Assembly (NCBI RefSeq): GCF_003993775.1
Contig: NZ_RJRZ01000009.1
Location: 1 to 64,000, forward strand
DNA: 64,000 bases
Direction of reading: 5' to 3'
Origin: Frigidibacter oleivorans
Lineage (GTDB): Bacteria; Pseudomonadota; Alphaproteobacteria; Rhodobacterales; Rhodobacteraceae
In this document: one piece after another, positions 32,991 through 41,864 of the stretch
How positions within the stretch are numbered: the first letter of the stretch is position 1
Layout of the letters: each line of letters begins with the position of its first letter
Translations under genes and position numbers: made by a program
The notes under the pieces: generated by a model
Told to the model about the DNA's origin: nothing
The model's database searches: none
The model's input: only the letters and a program-made list of their open reading frames with translations

Positions 32991-34436
32991 ATGGACAGCA
33001 TCCCCGCCGCCTTCGACACGCAGCTGCTGATCGGCAGCGATTTCGAACCCGGGCAGGAGGCCGCCGAGCCGATCCTGAACCCGCGCACCGGCGGGCTGAT
33101 CCTCGACCTGCCCGAGGCCTCGACCGGGCAGGTGGACCGCGCCGTCGCCGCGGCCCGGGCCGCCTTCGAGCGGTGGTCGCGGACCACGCCCGCCGAACGG
33201 GCGGGGCTGCTTCTGGCCATCGCCGACCGGATCGAGGCCGAGGCGGAGGGGTTCGCCGCGCTGGAGGCGCTGAACTGCGGCAAGCCGGTGAATGCGATGC
33301 GCAACGACGAGATCCCCGCCATCGCCGACTGCTTCCGCTTCTTCGCGGGGGCGGTGCGCAGCCAGCACGGCACGGTGGCGGGCGAATACCTGGCCGGCCA
33401 TACCAGCATGATCCGCCGCGACGCGATCGGGGTCGTGGCCTCGATCGCGCCGTGGAACTATCCGCTGATGATGATGGCCTGGAAGCTGGCCCCGGCGCTC
33501 GCGGGCGGCAACACGGTCGTCTTCAAGCCCTCGGAACAGACGCCGCTGACGGCGCTGAAGCTGGCCCGGATCCTGGCAGAGACCCTGCCCGAAGGCGTGG
33601 TCGGCATCCTGGCCGGGCGGGGGCATACCGTCGGCAACTACCTGATCAACCATCCCGGGGTGGACATGATCAGCCTGACCGGCGACGTGGCCACCGGCAA
33701 GAAGATCCTCGACGCCGCGGCGCGCACGGTGAAGCGCACCCATCTGGAACTGGGCGGCAAGGCCCCGGTCGTCGTCTTCGACGATGCCGATGTGGGCGAG
33801 GTGGTCGAGGGGCTGCGCGCCTTCGGCTATTACAATGCCGGGCAGGACTGCACCGCCGCCTGCCGCATCTATGCCGGCGCGAAGGTCTATGACCGGCTCG
33901 TCGCCGATCTGACCTCAGCCGTGGCCGATATCCGTCTGGGGCTGGAGGACGATGCCGAGAACGAGATCGGCCCGCTGATCAGCCAGCGCCAGCGCGACCG
34001 GGTGGCGAGCTTCGTCAACCGCGCGCGCGAGCTGAACCATGTCGAGATCACCACGGGCGGCGAGCCGATGGCGGAGGGCTTCTACTATCGCCCCACCGTC
34101 GTCGCCGGCGCCCGGCAGGAGGACGAGATCGTGCGGCGCGAGGTTTTCGGCCCGGTCGTGTCGGTCACGCCGTTTTCGGACGTGGACGAGGCCGTCGCCT
34201 GGGCGAATGACAGCGACTATGGCCTTGCCTCCTCGGTCTGGACGAAGGATGTCGGGCGCGCGATGGCGACGGCGGCGCGGCTGCGCTATGGCTGCACCTG
34301 GATCAACACGCATTTCATGCTGGTCAGCGAGATGCCGCATGGCGGGCTGAAACAGTCGGGCTATGGCAAGGACCTGTCCGCCTATGCGCTGGAGGATTAC
34401 ACCGTGGTCCGGCACGTGATGGTGAAGCACGGCTGA
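32991..34436 (+). CDS. patD: Gamma-aminobutyraldehyde dehydrogenase
   Basis: 481 aa. NAD-dependent aldehyde dehydrogenase fold: [18 protein letters not shown] (cofactor groove), general base Glu in [11 protein letters not shown], and catalytic Cys in [15 protein letters not shown]. The blocks [45 protein letters not shown] and [13 protein letters not shown] strongly resemble E. coli PatD/YdcW, which oxidises 4-aminobutanal from putrescine to GABA. Being last in the ydcSTUV operon, exactly as in E. coli, supports uptake and oxidation of a putrescine-derived compound. A betaine aldehyde substrate is the main alternative. A double-hairpin repeat follows 36 bp after the stop. Confidence 0.93.
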   Translation: MDSIPAAFDTQLLIGSDFEPGQEAAEPILNPRTGGLILDLPEASTGQVDRAVAAARAAFERWSRTTPAERAGLLLAIADRIEAEAEGFAALEALNCGKPVNAMRNDEIPAIADCFRFFAGAVRSQHGTVAGEYLAGHTSMIRRDAIGVVASIAPWNYPLMMMAWKLAPALAGGNTVVFKPSEQTPLTALKLARILAETLPEGVVGILAGRGHTVGNYLINHPGVDMISLTGDVATGKKILDAAARTVKRTHLELGGKAPVVVFDDADVGEVVEGLRAFGYYNAGQDCTAACRIYAGAKVYDRLVADLTSAVADIRLGLEDDAENEIGPLISQRQRDRVASFVNRARELNHVEITTGGEPMAEGFYYRPTVVAGARQEDEIVRREVFGPVVSVTPFSDVDEAVAWANDSDYGLASSVWTKDVGRAMATAARLRYGCTWINTHFMLVSEMPHGGLKQSGYGKDLSAYALEDYTVVRHVMVKHG

Positions 34437-34472
34437 CCGGGCGCGGCTGACCGGGCGCGGGGCGGCGAGGTC

Positions 34473-34543
34473 GCGGGGGGGCGCTGCCCCCCGGCCCGTC
34501 CCGGGCCGCCCCCCGGGATATTTGCGCCAACGAGAAGCAGCGG
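34473..34543. repeat. Double-hairpin extragenic repeat, copy 1
   Basis: Hairpin A: GGGGGGC / GCCCCCC with loop GCT (34476-34492). Hairpin B: GGCCCG / CGGGCC with loop TCC (34493-34507). Then a CCCCCCGGGATATTT block and a partly conserved tail. A second copy is at 47134-47203. It follows patD and may also act as a terminator or RNA-stability element. Confidence 0.85.
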
Positions 34544-34640
34544 ACGCGGGCGGGGGCGGCACGGGAACATCCCCTGCCCCTGCCTGTTCATTCCCCGAAG
34601 GCGCCGGCGACATGTCAACCGGGGGCGGCGGTACGAAGAA

Positions 34641-34669
34641 CGTGGCGGTTTTCCCGGTTTCACGCCACG
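34641..34669. other. Isolated 7-bp hairpin upstream of waaA
   Basis: CGTGGCG at 34641-34647 pairs with CGCCACG at 34663-34669 across a 15-base loop. It has no following T run, so it is not a standard terminator; role unknown. Confidence 0.35.
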
Positions 34670-34758
34670 GCCAACGCAATGGCAGTCGAGCTTCTGTCCC
34701 GTCTGTCCCCGGCGCCTCACCCCTTTCCCTGATCCGCCGTTCCGGGCAGAAGCGGGAC

Positions 34759-36042
34759 ATGATCCTCTACCGGCTTCTGCTGTCGCTCGTCGCCCCCGCG
34801 ATCCTCGCCCGCCTGCTGTGGCAGCGGCTGCGGGGCCGTGCCGCGCCGGGCGACCTGACCGAACGGCTGGGCGCCTCGGGCCACGGGCCGGCCGATCTGT
34901 GGCTGCACGGCGCCTCCAACGGCGAACTGGCATCGGTGCGGGGGCTGGCGGCGGCGCTGGTCGCGGCGCGGCCGGGGCTGCGGCTGCGGGTGACGGCGAA
35001 TACCGCGACGGCGCGGGCGATGGTCGCGGGCTGGGGCCTGCCGGGGGTGAGCGCGGCGCTGGCGCCCCTCGACCTGCGATGGGTGCTGGCGCGGTTCCTG
35101 TCCCGCACCCGGCCGGGCCTGCTGGTGGTGGTGGAGAACGAGTTCTGGCCGAACCGGCTGACCGCCTGTGCCGCCCGCGGCATCCCGGTGGCGGTCGTGG
35201 GTGCCCGGATGTCCGGGTCGAGCGCGCGGGGCTGGCGCCGCTTTCCGGGGCTGACGCGCCGCGTGCTGGCGGCGATCCGGTTCCTCAGCGCGCAGGATCC
35301 GGGTTCCGAGGCGCGGTTTCGCGCGCTCGGCCTGCCCGGGGACCGGATCGGGCCGGTGGTGAACCTGAAGGCCTTCGTGGCGCCGCTGGTGCCGGAGGAC
35401 GAACAGGCCCGGCTGGCGCCGCTGTTCCCGCGCGACCGGACCCTGCTGGCCGCCTCGACCCATGAGTGCGAGGAGGAGGCGGTGATCGCCGCCTTCGCCC
35501 GGCTGCACGCGGCGGATGCGTCCTGGCGGCTGATCCTCGCCCCCCGGCATCCGCGCCGGGGCGACGCGGTGGCGGCACTGATCGGCGCGGCGGGACTGGG
35601 CCATGCCCGGCGGTCGCGGGGCGCGGTGCCGGGGCCGGATATGCCGGTGCTGCTGGCCGACACGATGGGGGAGATGGCGCTGTGGCAGGCGCTGGCGGGG
35701 GTGGCCTTCATCGGCGGCTCGCTGGTCGACAGGGGCGGTCATGCACCCTTCGAGGCCGCGGCCCAGGATGTGGTGATCCTGCATGGCCCGCATGTGGCGA
35801 ACTCGGCGGCAGCCTATGCCGCGCTGGACGCGGCGGGCGGGGCGCTGCGGGTGACGGATGCGGACACGCTGGCGGCGGCGGTGGCGGGTCTGGATGCGGC
35901 GGCGCGGGACCGGATGACCCAGGCGGCCCGCGCGGCGCTGGCCCGGCTGGCGGCCCCCGCCATCGGGGGCGAGACCGCGGAGGCGGCGCTGGCGGCGCGG
36001 CTGTTGGACCTGCTGGCGGCCCACCCGCCGCGACGCGCTTGA
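34759..36042 (+). CDS. waaA: 3-deoxy-D-manno-octulosonic acid (Kdo) transferase
   Basis: 427 aa. Start at 34759 (MILYRLLLSLVAPAI) gives the N-terminal membrane anchor typical of WaaA; earlier in-frame starts lack similarity. Family motifs: LWLHGASNGE (catalytic Glu region), VENEFWPNR, AASTHECEEE, LAPRHPRR and FIGGSLVDRGGHAPFEAA. WaaA attaches Kdo from CMP-Kdo to lipid A precursor at the cytoplasmic face of the inner membrane. It is followed 50 bp later by a DUF1178 gene on the same strand. The motif HGASNGE differs from the common HAxSVGE, but the Glu is kept. Confidence 0.92.
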   Translation: MILYRLLLSLVAPAILARLLWQRLRGRAAPGDLTERLGASGHGPADLWLHGASNGELASVRGLAAALVAARPGLRLRVTANTATARAMVAGWGLPGVSAALAPLDLRWVLARFLSRTRPGLLVVVENEFWPNRLTACAARGIPVAVVGARMSGSSARGWRRFPGLTRRVLAAIRFLSAQDPGSEARFRALGLPGDRIGPVVNLKAFVAPLVPEDEQARLAPLFPRDRTLLAASTHECEEEAVIAAFARLHAADASWRLILAPRHPRRGDAVAALIGAAGLGHARRSRGAVPGPDMPVLLADTMGEMALWQALAGVAFIGGSLVDRGGHAPFEAAAQDVVILHGPHVANSAAAYAALDAAGGALRVTDADTLAAAVAGLDAAARDRMTQAARAALARLAAPAIGGETAEAALAARLLDLLAAHPPRRA

Positions 36043-36092
36043 AATTTGCGCGGAAACCGTTACCTGCCAATCATATTCCCCGCAGGTCCGCG

Positions 36093-36542
36093 ATGATCCG
36101 ATATGCCCTGAAATGCCCCGACGGCCATGCCTTCGATAGCTGGTTCCAGTCTGCCGAGGCTTTCGATCGGCTGCAGGGCGCGGGGATGGTCGCCTGTGCC
36201 ATCTGCGGCGCGACCGGGGTGCAAAAGGCGCTGATGGCGCCCGCCGTGGCGACGCCGCCCGCACCCCCCGCGACCGGCATCCCCGACCGGCCGGCGGCCG
36301 GGCCGCTGTCCGCGCCGCAGAACCCGGTCGAGGCGGCGCTTGCGGCGCTGCGCCGCCATGTCGAGGACAATTCGGAATATGTGGGCCTGCGCTTTTCGGC
36401 CGAGGCGCGGGCGATCCATGAAGGCACGGCGCCCGACCGCGCGATCCATGGCGAGGCCCGCCCCGACGAGGCGCGGCGGCTGATCGAGGATGGCGTGCCG
36501 GTGACGCCCCTGCCCTTCCTGCCGGCGCGCAAGGCGAACTGA
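36093..36542 (+). CDS. DUF1178 family protein
   Basis: 149 aa. MIRYALKCPDGHAFDSWFQSA and VACAICGATGVQKALMAP give the CPxGH...CxxC pattern of DUF1178, suggesting a zinc-ribbon-like site. The C-terminal half ends LPFLPARKAN as usual for the family. Function unknown; widespread in alphaproteobacteria. Converges with the pyruvate-kinase-like gene (9 bp between the stops). Confidence 0.88.
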   Translation: MIRYALKCPDGHAFDSWFQSAEAFDRLQGAGMVACAICGATGVQKALMAPAVATPPAPPATGIPDRPAAGPLSAPQNPVEAALAALRRHVEDNSEYVGLRFSAEARAIHEGTAPDRAIHGEARPDEARRLIEDGVPVTPLPFLPARKAN

Positions 36543-36551
36543 CCGGGCTGC

Positions 36552-38048
36552 CTATTCCGGCAGCGTCCAGGACCCCAGCGGGCCGAGATGGGCGAACTTC
36601 TTGTCCTGATGCCGGTCCATCCGCAGCAGGATGCCGCGCAGGAAGCCCACCGCCTCGACCAGATGCGGGCCCTTGTTCAGCATCACGCATTCCGCGCGCT
36701 GGCCCATCGCGGCATCCGTCGTCTCGGCCCGGCTGGCCTGCCCGTCCTTGACCAGCCCCTCCAGCACCTGCGTTGCCCAGACAGCCGGCACCTGCGCCGC
36801 CTCGCACAGCCACAGGATTTCCTCCTGCATCTCGGACAGACGCTCGAACCCGATCTCCACTGCCAGATCGCCGCGGGCGATCATCACCGCGACGGGGGCC
36901 GCGCCGCCCGCCCGCAGGATCAGGTCGGGCAGGTTGCGCACGGCGAGCGGCGTCTCGATCTTCAGCATGATCGCGGGCAGCGGCCGCCCCGCCCGCAGCG
37001 GCGCGAGCGCCGCCACCAGATCGTCCACATCCGCCGCCGTCTGCACGAAGGAGAACGAGACGATATCGGCATGTTCCGCCACGAAGGGCAGGTTGGCGCG
37101 GTCCTCGTCGGTCAGCGCCGGGATCGACAGGTCGGCGCCGGGCAGGTTCACGCCCTTTTCGGGCTTCAGCTTCTCGCCCTTGGCGCGCGCCCCCGTCACC
37201 GTCAGCAGCGCCGAGCCTTCGGACGGACGCTCCGTCACCTCGGCCCGCAGCTTGCCGTCGTTGATCCAGACCGGCTGGCCCGGCGGCATGTGGTCGAACA
37301 GCTGCGCGTGGCTGAGCAGCGCCACCGGCAGCTGCGGCACCGCCGCCGGGTGCAGCGCCAGCCCGAAGCGGTCGCCCGGCTTCAGCCGCAGCCCCTCGGC
37401 CCGGTCCACGCCGGCGATGCGGATCTTCGGCCCGGCCAGATCCATCGACACCGGCACCTTGCGGCCGAATTCCGCCTCGGCCGCGCGCAGATGGGCGATC
37501 ATCGCCGCCCAGGCCTCGGCCCCGTCATGGGCGGTGTTGATGCGGACCGCCCCGGCCCCCGCCGCCACCAGATCGCGCAGCAGGGCCGGCGTCTCGGCCG
37601 CCTCGGACGGCAGGGTGACGAGGATGCGGCTGCGCGGCCCGTCGCCCTGCGGGCCGAACAGCGCGGCGCTGCGGCGGGCAAGTTCCGCGGCGGGCGCGGC
37701 AAAGGCGCCGGGGTCGGGAAAGGCGGGGGGGGTGCGGGCGCCGTCGATGCGCGCCAGTGCCGCGACCACGGCGGCGAGGGTCGCCGCGACATGCGCCTCG
37801 GCCCGGCCGAGCGAGGACAGGCCCAGCGTCGCGAGGCCCCGCTGCACCCCGCGCAGATCGTGCTGGCGCAGCGCCAGATAGCGGGCGAGGTTGGCGGCCG
37901 AGCTGCGGAACTCCTCGCGCCCGGGCGCCGGTACCCATCCGGCCAGCCGCCGGGCCACCGCCGCTTCCACATCGTCCTGCAGGGCGCGCAGCCGGTCCAG
38001 CAGGTCGCCAGCGCCCCAAGCCTCGTTCCTCGCGCCGTCCATGCCCAT
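36552..38048 (-). CDS. Pyruvate-kinase-like protein with N-terminal extension and no C-terminal domain
   Basis: 498 aa. The first ~150 residues are a helical, Arg/Ala-rich extension with no named domain. The pyruvate kinase TIM-barrel starts near SRILVTLPSEAAE and keeps most key residues: AVRINTAHDG (Arg and Asn kept; the usual Ser before His is Ala), MDLAGPKIRI, MLKIETPLAVRNL (Lys and Glu), MIARGDLAVEIG (metal Asp), WATQVLEGLVK, SRAETTDAAMG. It ends soon after MLNKGPHLVEAV, so the C-terminal allosteric/tetramer domain is missing. Probably a divergent pyruvate kinase or a relative with altered substrate. Start at 38048 chosen; 38042 is also possible. Divergent from lysC. Confidence 0.8.
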   Translation of the reverse strand: MGMDGARNEAWGAGDLLDRLRALQDDVEAAVARRLAGWVPAPGREEFRSSAANLARYLALRQHDLRGVQRGLATLGLSSLGRAEAHVAATLAAVVAALARIDGARTPPAFPDPGAFAAPAAELARRSAALFGPQGDGPRSRILVTLPSEAAETPALLRDLVAAGAGAVRINTAHDGAEAWAAMIAHLRAAEAEFGRKVPVSMDLAGPKIRIAGVDRAEGLRLKPGDRFGLALHPAAVPQLPVALLSHAQLFDHMPPGQPVWINDGKLRAEVTERPSEGSALLTVTGARAKGEKLKPEKGVNLPGADLSIPALTDEDRANLPFVAEHADIVSFSFVQTAADVDDLVAALAPLRAGRPLPAIMLKIETPLAVRNLPDLILRAGGAAPVAVMIARGDLAVEIGFERLSEMQEEILWLCEAAQVPAVWATQVLEGLVKDGQASRAETTDAAMGQRAECVMLNKGPHLVEAVGFLRGILLRMDRHQDKKFAHLGPLGSWTLPE

Positions 38049-38206
38049 CCTCCCGACCCGGTCCGACAGAGCTATAGGCCGAATACGACAGCCAGATGTC
38101 ATGCCGCGATGACGCAGACCCGCGCCCGCACGCCGCTGCCCATTCCCCTTGCATGGGGCGGGCGAAATGATAGGAAGCGGGCGATTTTGGCGGGCGGAGG
38201 CACGAC

Positions 38207-39469
38207 ATGCCGCTTCTGGTGATGAAATTCGGCGGCACGTCCGTCGCCGATCTGGCGCGGATCAGGAACGCGGCGGAAAAGGTCAAGCGCGAGGTCGATC
38301 GCGGCTATGACGTCATCGTCATCGTCTCGGCCATGTCGGGCAAGACCAATGAACTGGTGGGCTGGGTGGAACAGACCTCGCCGCTGTTCGACGCGCGCGA
38401 ATACGATGCGGTCGTTGCCTCGGGCGAGAACGTCACCGCCGGGCTGATGGCGCTGACCCTGCAGGAACTGGACGTGCCGGCGCGCAGCTGGCAGGGCTGG
38501 CAGGTGCCGATCCTGACCACGAGCCAGCATTCCGCCGCCCGGTTCATGGACATTCCGCGCGAGAATATCGACCGCAAGTTCGCCGAAGGCATGAAGGTCG
38601 CCGTCGTCGCCGGCTTCCAGGGCGTTTCGGCGGAGGGCCGGATCACCACCCTGGGCCGGGGCGGATCGGACACCACCGCCGTGGCCTTCGCCGCGGCCTT
38701 CGCCGCCGAGCGCTGCGACATCTACACCGATGTGGACGGCGTCTACACCACCGACCCGCGCATCAGTTCCAAGGCGCGCAAGCTGGAAAAGATCGCCTTC
38801 GAAGAGATGCTGGAGCTTGCCAGCCTCGGGGCGAAAGTGCTGCAAACCCGTTCCGTCGAACTCGCCATGCGCTACAATGTGCGGCTGCGGGTGCTGTCGA
38901 GCTTCGAGGATACCGACGACAATTCCGGCACGCTGGTCTGCGCCGAGGAGGATATCATGGAATCGAAAGTCGTCTCCGGCGTCGCCTATTCGCGCGACGA
39001 GGCCAAGATCACGCTGTTCACCATCGAGGATCGCCCCGGCGTCGCGCAGGCGATCTTCGGGCCGCTGGCCGATGCGGGCGTTAACGTCGACATGATCGTG
39101 CAGAACATCAGCGAGAAGGACTATGACGAGGCCCATCCCGGCGCCGTCACCGACATGACCTTCTCCTGCCCGATCAATCAGGTGGCCCGGGCGAAGAAGG
39201 CGCTCGAGGATGCCAAGACCGCGGACCTGATCCACTATGACGAACTGATCATCGACACCGATGTGGCGAAGGTCTCCGTCGTGGGCATCGGCATGCGGTC
39301 CCATACCGGCGTGGCGGCGACCATGTTCCGGGCATTGGCCACCGAGAACGTCAACATCAAGGTCATCTCGACGTCCGAGATCAAGATTTCGGTGCTGATC
39401 GATCGGAAATACATGGAACTTGCGGTGCAGGCGCTTCATGATGCCTTCGAACTGGAGAAGGCGGCCTGA
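38207..39469 (+). CDS. lysC: Aspartate kinase
   Basis: 420 aa, a single-function aspartokinase of normal length. KFGGTSVADLARIR begins the kinase domain; GRGGSDTTAVAFAAA and DVDGVYTTDPR bind Asp/ATP. Two C-terminal ACT domains (ITLFTIEDRPGVAQAIFG and KVSVVGIGMRSHTGVAATMF) make it feedback-regulated by Lys/Thr. It catalyses the first step to lysine, threonine and methionine. GGCGGAGG lies upstream. ptsP follows 40 bp downstream; the lysC-ptsP pairing is common in this group. Confidence 0.97.
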   Translation: MPLLVMKFGGTSVADLARIRNAAEKVKREVDRGYDVIVIVSAMSGKTNELVGWVEQTSPLFDAREYDAVVASGENVTAGLMALTLQELDVPARSWQGWQVPILTTSQHSAARFMDIPRENIDRKFAEGMKVAVVAGFQGVSAEGRITTLGRGGSDTTAVAFAAAFAAERCDIYTDVDGVYTTDPRISSKARKLEKIAFEEMLELASLGAKVLQTRSVELAMRYNVRLRVLSSFEDTDDNSGTLVCAEEDIMESKVVSGVAYSRDEAKITLFTIEDRPGVAQAIFGPLADAGVNVDMIVQNISEKDYDEAHPGAVTDMTFSCPINQVARAKKALEDAKTADLIHYDELIIDTDVAKVSVVGIGMRSHTGVAATMFRALATENVNIKVISTSEIKISVLIDRKYMELAVQALHDAFELEKAA

Positions 39470-39509
39470 GCATCGGGGTCCGCACGGATGAGGGGCGTCG
39501 CGCGCGGAA

Positions 39510-41756
39510 ATGCCCGACCGATCGGAGAGTGAAAGCCGCAAGCTGCTGCGCCGGCTGCGCGACCAGTTGGCCACCCCCGCCAAGGGGCAGGAACGGCTTG
39601 ACCGCATCACCCATCTGATCGCGGATTCGATGCACACCGAGGTGTGCTCGATCTACCTGTTCCGCGACCGCGAGACGCTGGAACTGTGCGCGACCGAGGG
39701 GCTGAAGCCCGAGGCGGTGCACAAGACGCGGATGCGGCTTGGCGAGGGGCTGGTGGGCCGGGTCGCCAAGACCTCGAGCCCGATCAACACCGGCAATGCC
39801 CCCGGCGAGCGCGGCTTCCGCTACATGCCCGAGACGGGCGAGGAACTTTATTCCTCGTTCCTCGGCGTGCCGATCCAGCGTCTTGGCGAACGGCTGGGCG
39901 TGCTGGTGGTGCAGTCCAAGGCCGCCCGGCAGTTTTCCGACGACGAGGTCTATGCGCTGGAAGTCGTGGCGATGGTTCTGGCCGAGATGGCGGAACTCGG
40001 CGCCTTCATCGGCGAGGGCGAGGCGCTGTCGGCGCTGCACAAGAACCCGGTGATGTTCCGCGGCTTCACCGGGCAGGAGGGGGCGGCGGAAGGCCGGGTC
40101 TGGCTGCACGAACCCCGGGTGGTGGTGGCCAATCCCGTCGGCGACGACCCGAAGACGGAATCGCGGCGCCTGTCGGCGGCGGTCGAGGAATTGCGCCTGT
40201 CGGTCGATGCGATGGTCGACGGTGCCGAAAGCATGGACAAGGACCAGCACGAGGTGCTGGAAACCTACCGGATGTTCGCCAATTCCCGCGGCTGGCTGCG
40301 CCGGATGGAGGAAGACATCCAGCGCGGGCTGTCGGCCGAGGCCGCGGTCGAGAAGGAACAGTCGGCGGCCCGGGCCCGGTTGCAGCAGGTGCCCGACCCT
40401 TACCTGCGGGAACGGCTGAACGACCTCGACGACCTGTCGAACCGGCTGCTGCGCATCCTGACCGGACAGGGCCGCGACACCGGCGCCGAGATCCCGGACA
40501 ACCCCGTGCTGGTCGCGCGCAACATCGGGCCCGGCGAACTGCTGGATTACGGGCGAAAGCTGAAGGGCGTGGTGCTGGAGGAAGGCTCCGTCGGCAGCCA
40601 TGCGGCGGTGGTCGCGCGGGCGCTGGCGATCCCGCTGGTGATCCAGGCCGAGGGTCTGGTGGCCGAGGCGCTGAACGGCGACACGATCCTTGTCGACGGC
40701 GATCAGGGCGTGGTGCATCTGCGCCCCGAAGAAACGGTGGCCAGCGCCTTTCGCGACAAGATCGCCATGCAGGCCGAGGCGCAGAGCCGCTATGCCAGCC
40801 TGCGCGACCTGCCGGCCGAGGCGACCTGCGGCACGCGCGTCGCGCTGCACATGAACGCGGGCCTGATGGCCGACCTGCCCTCGCTGGTCAATTCCGGGGC
40901 CGAGGGCGTGGGCCTGTTCCGCACCGAGTTGCAGTTCCTGATCCGCAGCCGGGTGCCGCAGCGGGGCGAGCTGGCCACGCTGTATGCGCGGGTCATGGAA
41001 TCGGCGAACGGCAAGCGGGTGGTGTTCCGCACGCTCGACATCGGGTCCGACAAGGTCCTGCCCTACATGAAGCCGCAGGACGAACCGAACCCGGCGCTCG
41101 GCTGGCGGGCGATCCGCGTCGGTCTGGACAAGCCCGGGGTGATGCGGATGCAGCTGCAGGCGCTGCTGCGGGCCGCGGCGGGCCGGCCGCTGACGGTGAT
41201 GTTCCCCTTCGTCGCACAGATGGGCGAATTCGTGGCGGCGCGGCAGGCCCTGCTGGACGAGGTCGAACGCGAGCGCAAGCTGGGCCACCGGCTGCCCTTC
41301 AAGCTGGAAATCGGCGCGATGCTGGAAACCCCGAGCCTCGCCTATGCGCCGCGCGGCTTCTTCGAACTGGCGGATTTCATCTCGATCGGCGGCAACGACC
41401 TGAAGCAGTTCTTCTTCGCCGCCGACCGCGAGAACGAACGGGTGCGCCGCCGCTATGACACGCTCGACACCAGCTTCCTGTCCTTCATCGGCCATGTAGT
41501 GGACCGCTGCGAGGCGGCGATGACGCCGCTGTCCTTCTGCGGCGAGGATGCGGGCCGTCCGGTGGAGGCGGTCTGTCTGGCGGCGATGGGGCTGCGGTCG
41601 CTGTCCATGCGCCCGGCCTCCATCGGCCCGGTCAAGCACCTGATCCGCCGCGTGAACCTGCGTGACCTGCGCGCCCTGATCGACGCGCAGGTGAAGGCGG
41701 GCGCACAGTCGGTGCGCCCCGCCGTGATGGACTGGCTGGCGCGCCAGCCGCTGTGA
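39510..41756 (+). CDS. ptsP: Nitrogen-PTS enzyme I (PtsP, GAF-domain phosphotransferase)
   Basis: 748 aa. An N-terminal GAF domain (about 15-165) is followed by a linker, the phospho-His domain (EEGSVGSHAAVVARALAI, active-site His) and the PEP-binding TIM barrel (GVGLFRTELQFL, KLEIGAMLETPS, SIGGNDLKQFFFA, and the active-site Cys in LSFCGEDAG). PtsP autophosphorylates with PEP and passes phosphate to NPr and then EIIA-Ntr, a regulatory chain responding to nitrogen signals through the GAF domain. NPr and EIIA are not here. A strong hairpin follows the stop. Confidence 0.96.
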   Translation: MPDRSESESRKLLRRLRDQLATPAKGQERLDRITHLIADSMHTEVCSIYLFRDRETLELCATEGLKPEAVHKTRMRLGEGLVGRVAKTSSPINTGNAPGERGFRYMPETGEELYSSFLGVPIQRLGERLGVLVVQSKAARQFSDDEVYALEVVAMVLAEMAELGAFIGEGEALSALHKNPVMFRGFTGQEGAAEGRVWLHEPRVVVANPVGDDPKTESRRLSAAVEELRLSVDAMVDGAESMDKDQHEVLETYRMFANSRGWLRRMEEDIQRGLSAEAAVEKEQSAARARLQQVPDPYLRERLNDLDDLSNRLLRILTGQGRDTGAEIPDNPVLVARNIGPGELLDYGRKLKGVVLEEGSVGSHAAVVARALAIPLVIQAEGLVAEALNGDTILVDGDQGVVHLRPEETVASAFRDKIAMQAEAQSRYASLRDLPAEATCGTRVALHMNAGLMADLPSLVNSGAEGVGLFRTELQFLIRSRVPQRGELATLYARVMESANGKRVVFRTLDIGSDKVLPYMKPQDEPNPALGWRAIRVGLDKPGVMRMQLQALLRAAAGRPLTVMFPFVAQMGEFVAARQALLDEVERERKLGHRLPFKLEIGAMLETPSLAYAPRGFFELADFISIGGNDLKQFFFAADRENERVRRRYDTLDTSFLSFIGHVVDRCEAAMTPLSFCGEDAGRPVEAVCLAAMGLRSLSMRPASIGPVKHLIRRVNLRDLRALIDAQVKAGAQSVRPAVMDWLARQPL

Positions 41757-41804
41757 CGCGATCCTGCCCGGGCGTGGCTGGTTCGCCGCGGGCGACCCCT
41801 GCCC

Positions 41805-41846
41805 CCCCCTGCACCCCCCGGGGATAGTCCCGTCGGGTGCAGGGGG
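41805..41846 (+). terminator. Strong hairpin between convergent ptsP and pfpI genes
   Basis: CCCCCTGCACCC (41805-41816) pairs perfectly with GGGTGCAGGGGG (41835-41846). Inside the loop a smaller GGGA/TCCC pair can also form. No T tract follows. Lies 48 bp after ptsP and 18 bp from the end of the convergent gene, so it may work for both strands. Confidence 0.65.
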
Positions 41847-41864
41847 CGGCCGCGACAGACCGGA

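Larger units (their letters stand above)
34437..34758. other. 322 bp spacer between patD and waaA
   Basis: No credible gene. It holds the double-hairpin repeat (34473-34543) and a separate hairpin (34641-34669). The waaA frame is open through most of it, but that part lacks Kdo-transferase similarity. The waaA promoter is probably in its 3' half but I could not fix it. Confidence 0.7.

Noticed and set aside
34522-34758. Longer WaaA with about 79 extra N-terminal residues
   Set aside because: The extension lies in spacer sequence with a hairpin and lacks Kdo-transferase similarity; the start at 34759 gives the expected membrane anchor.
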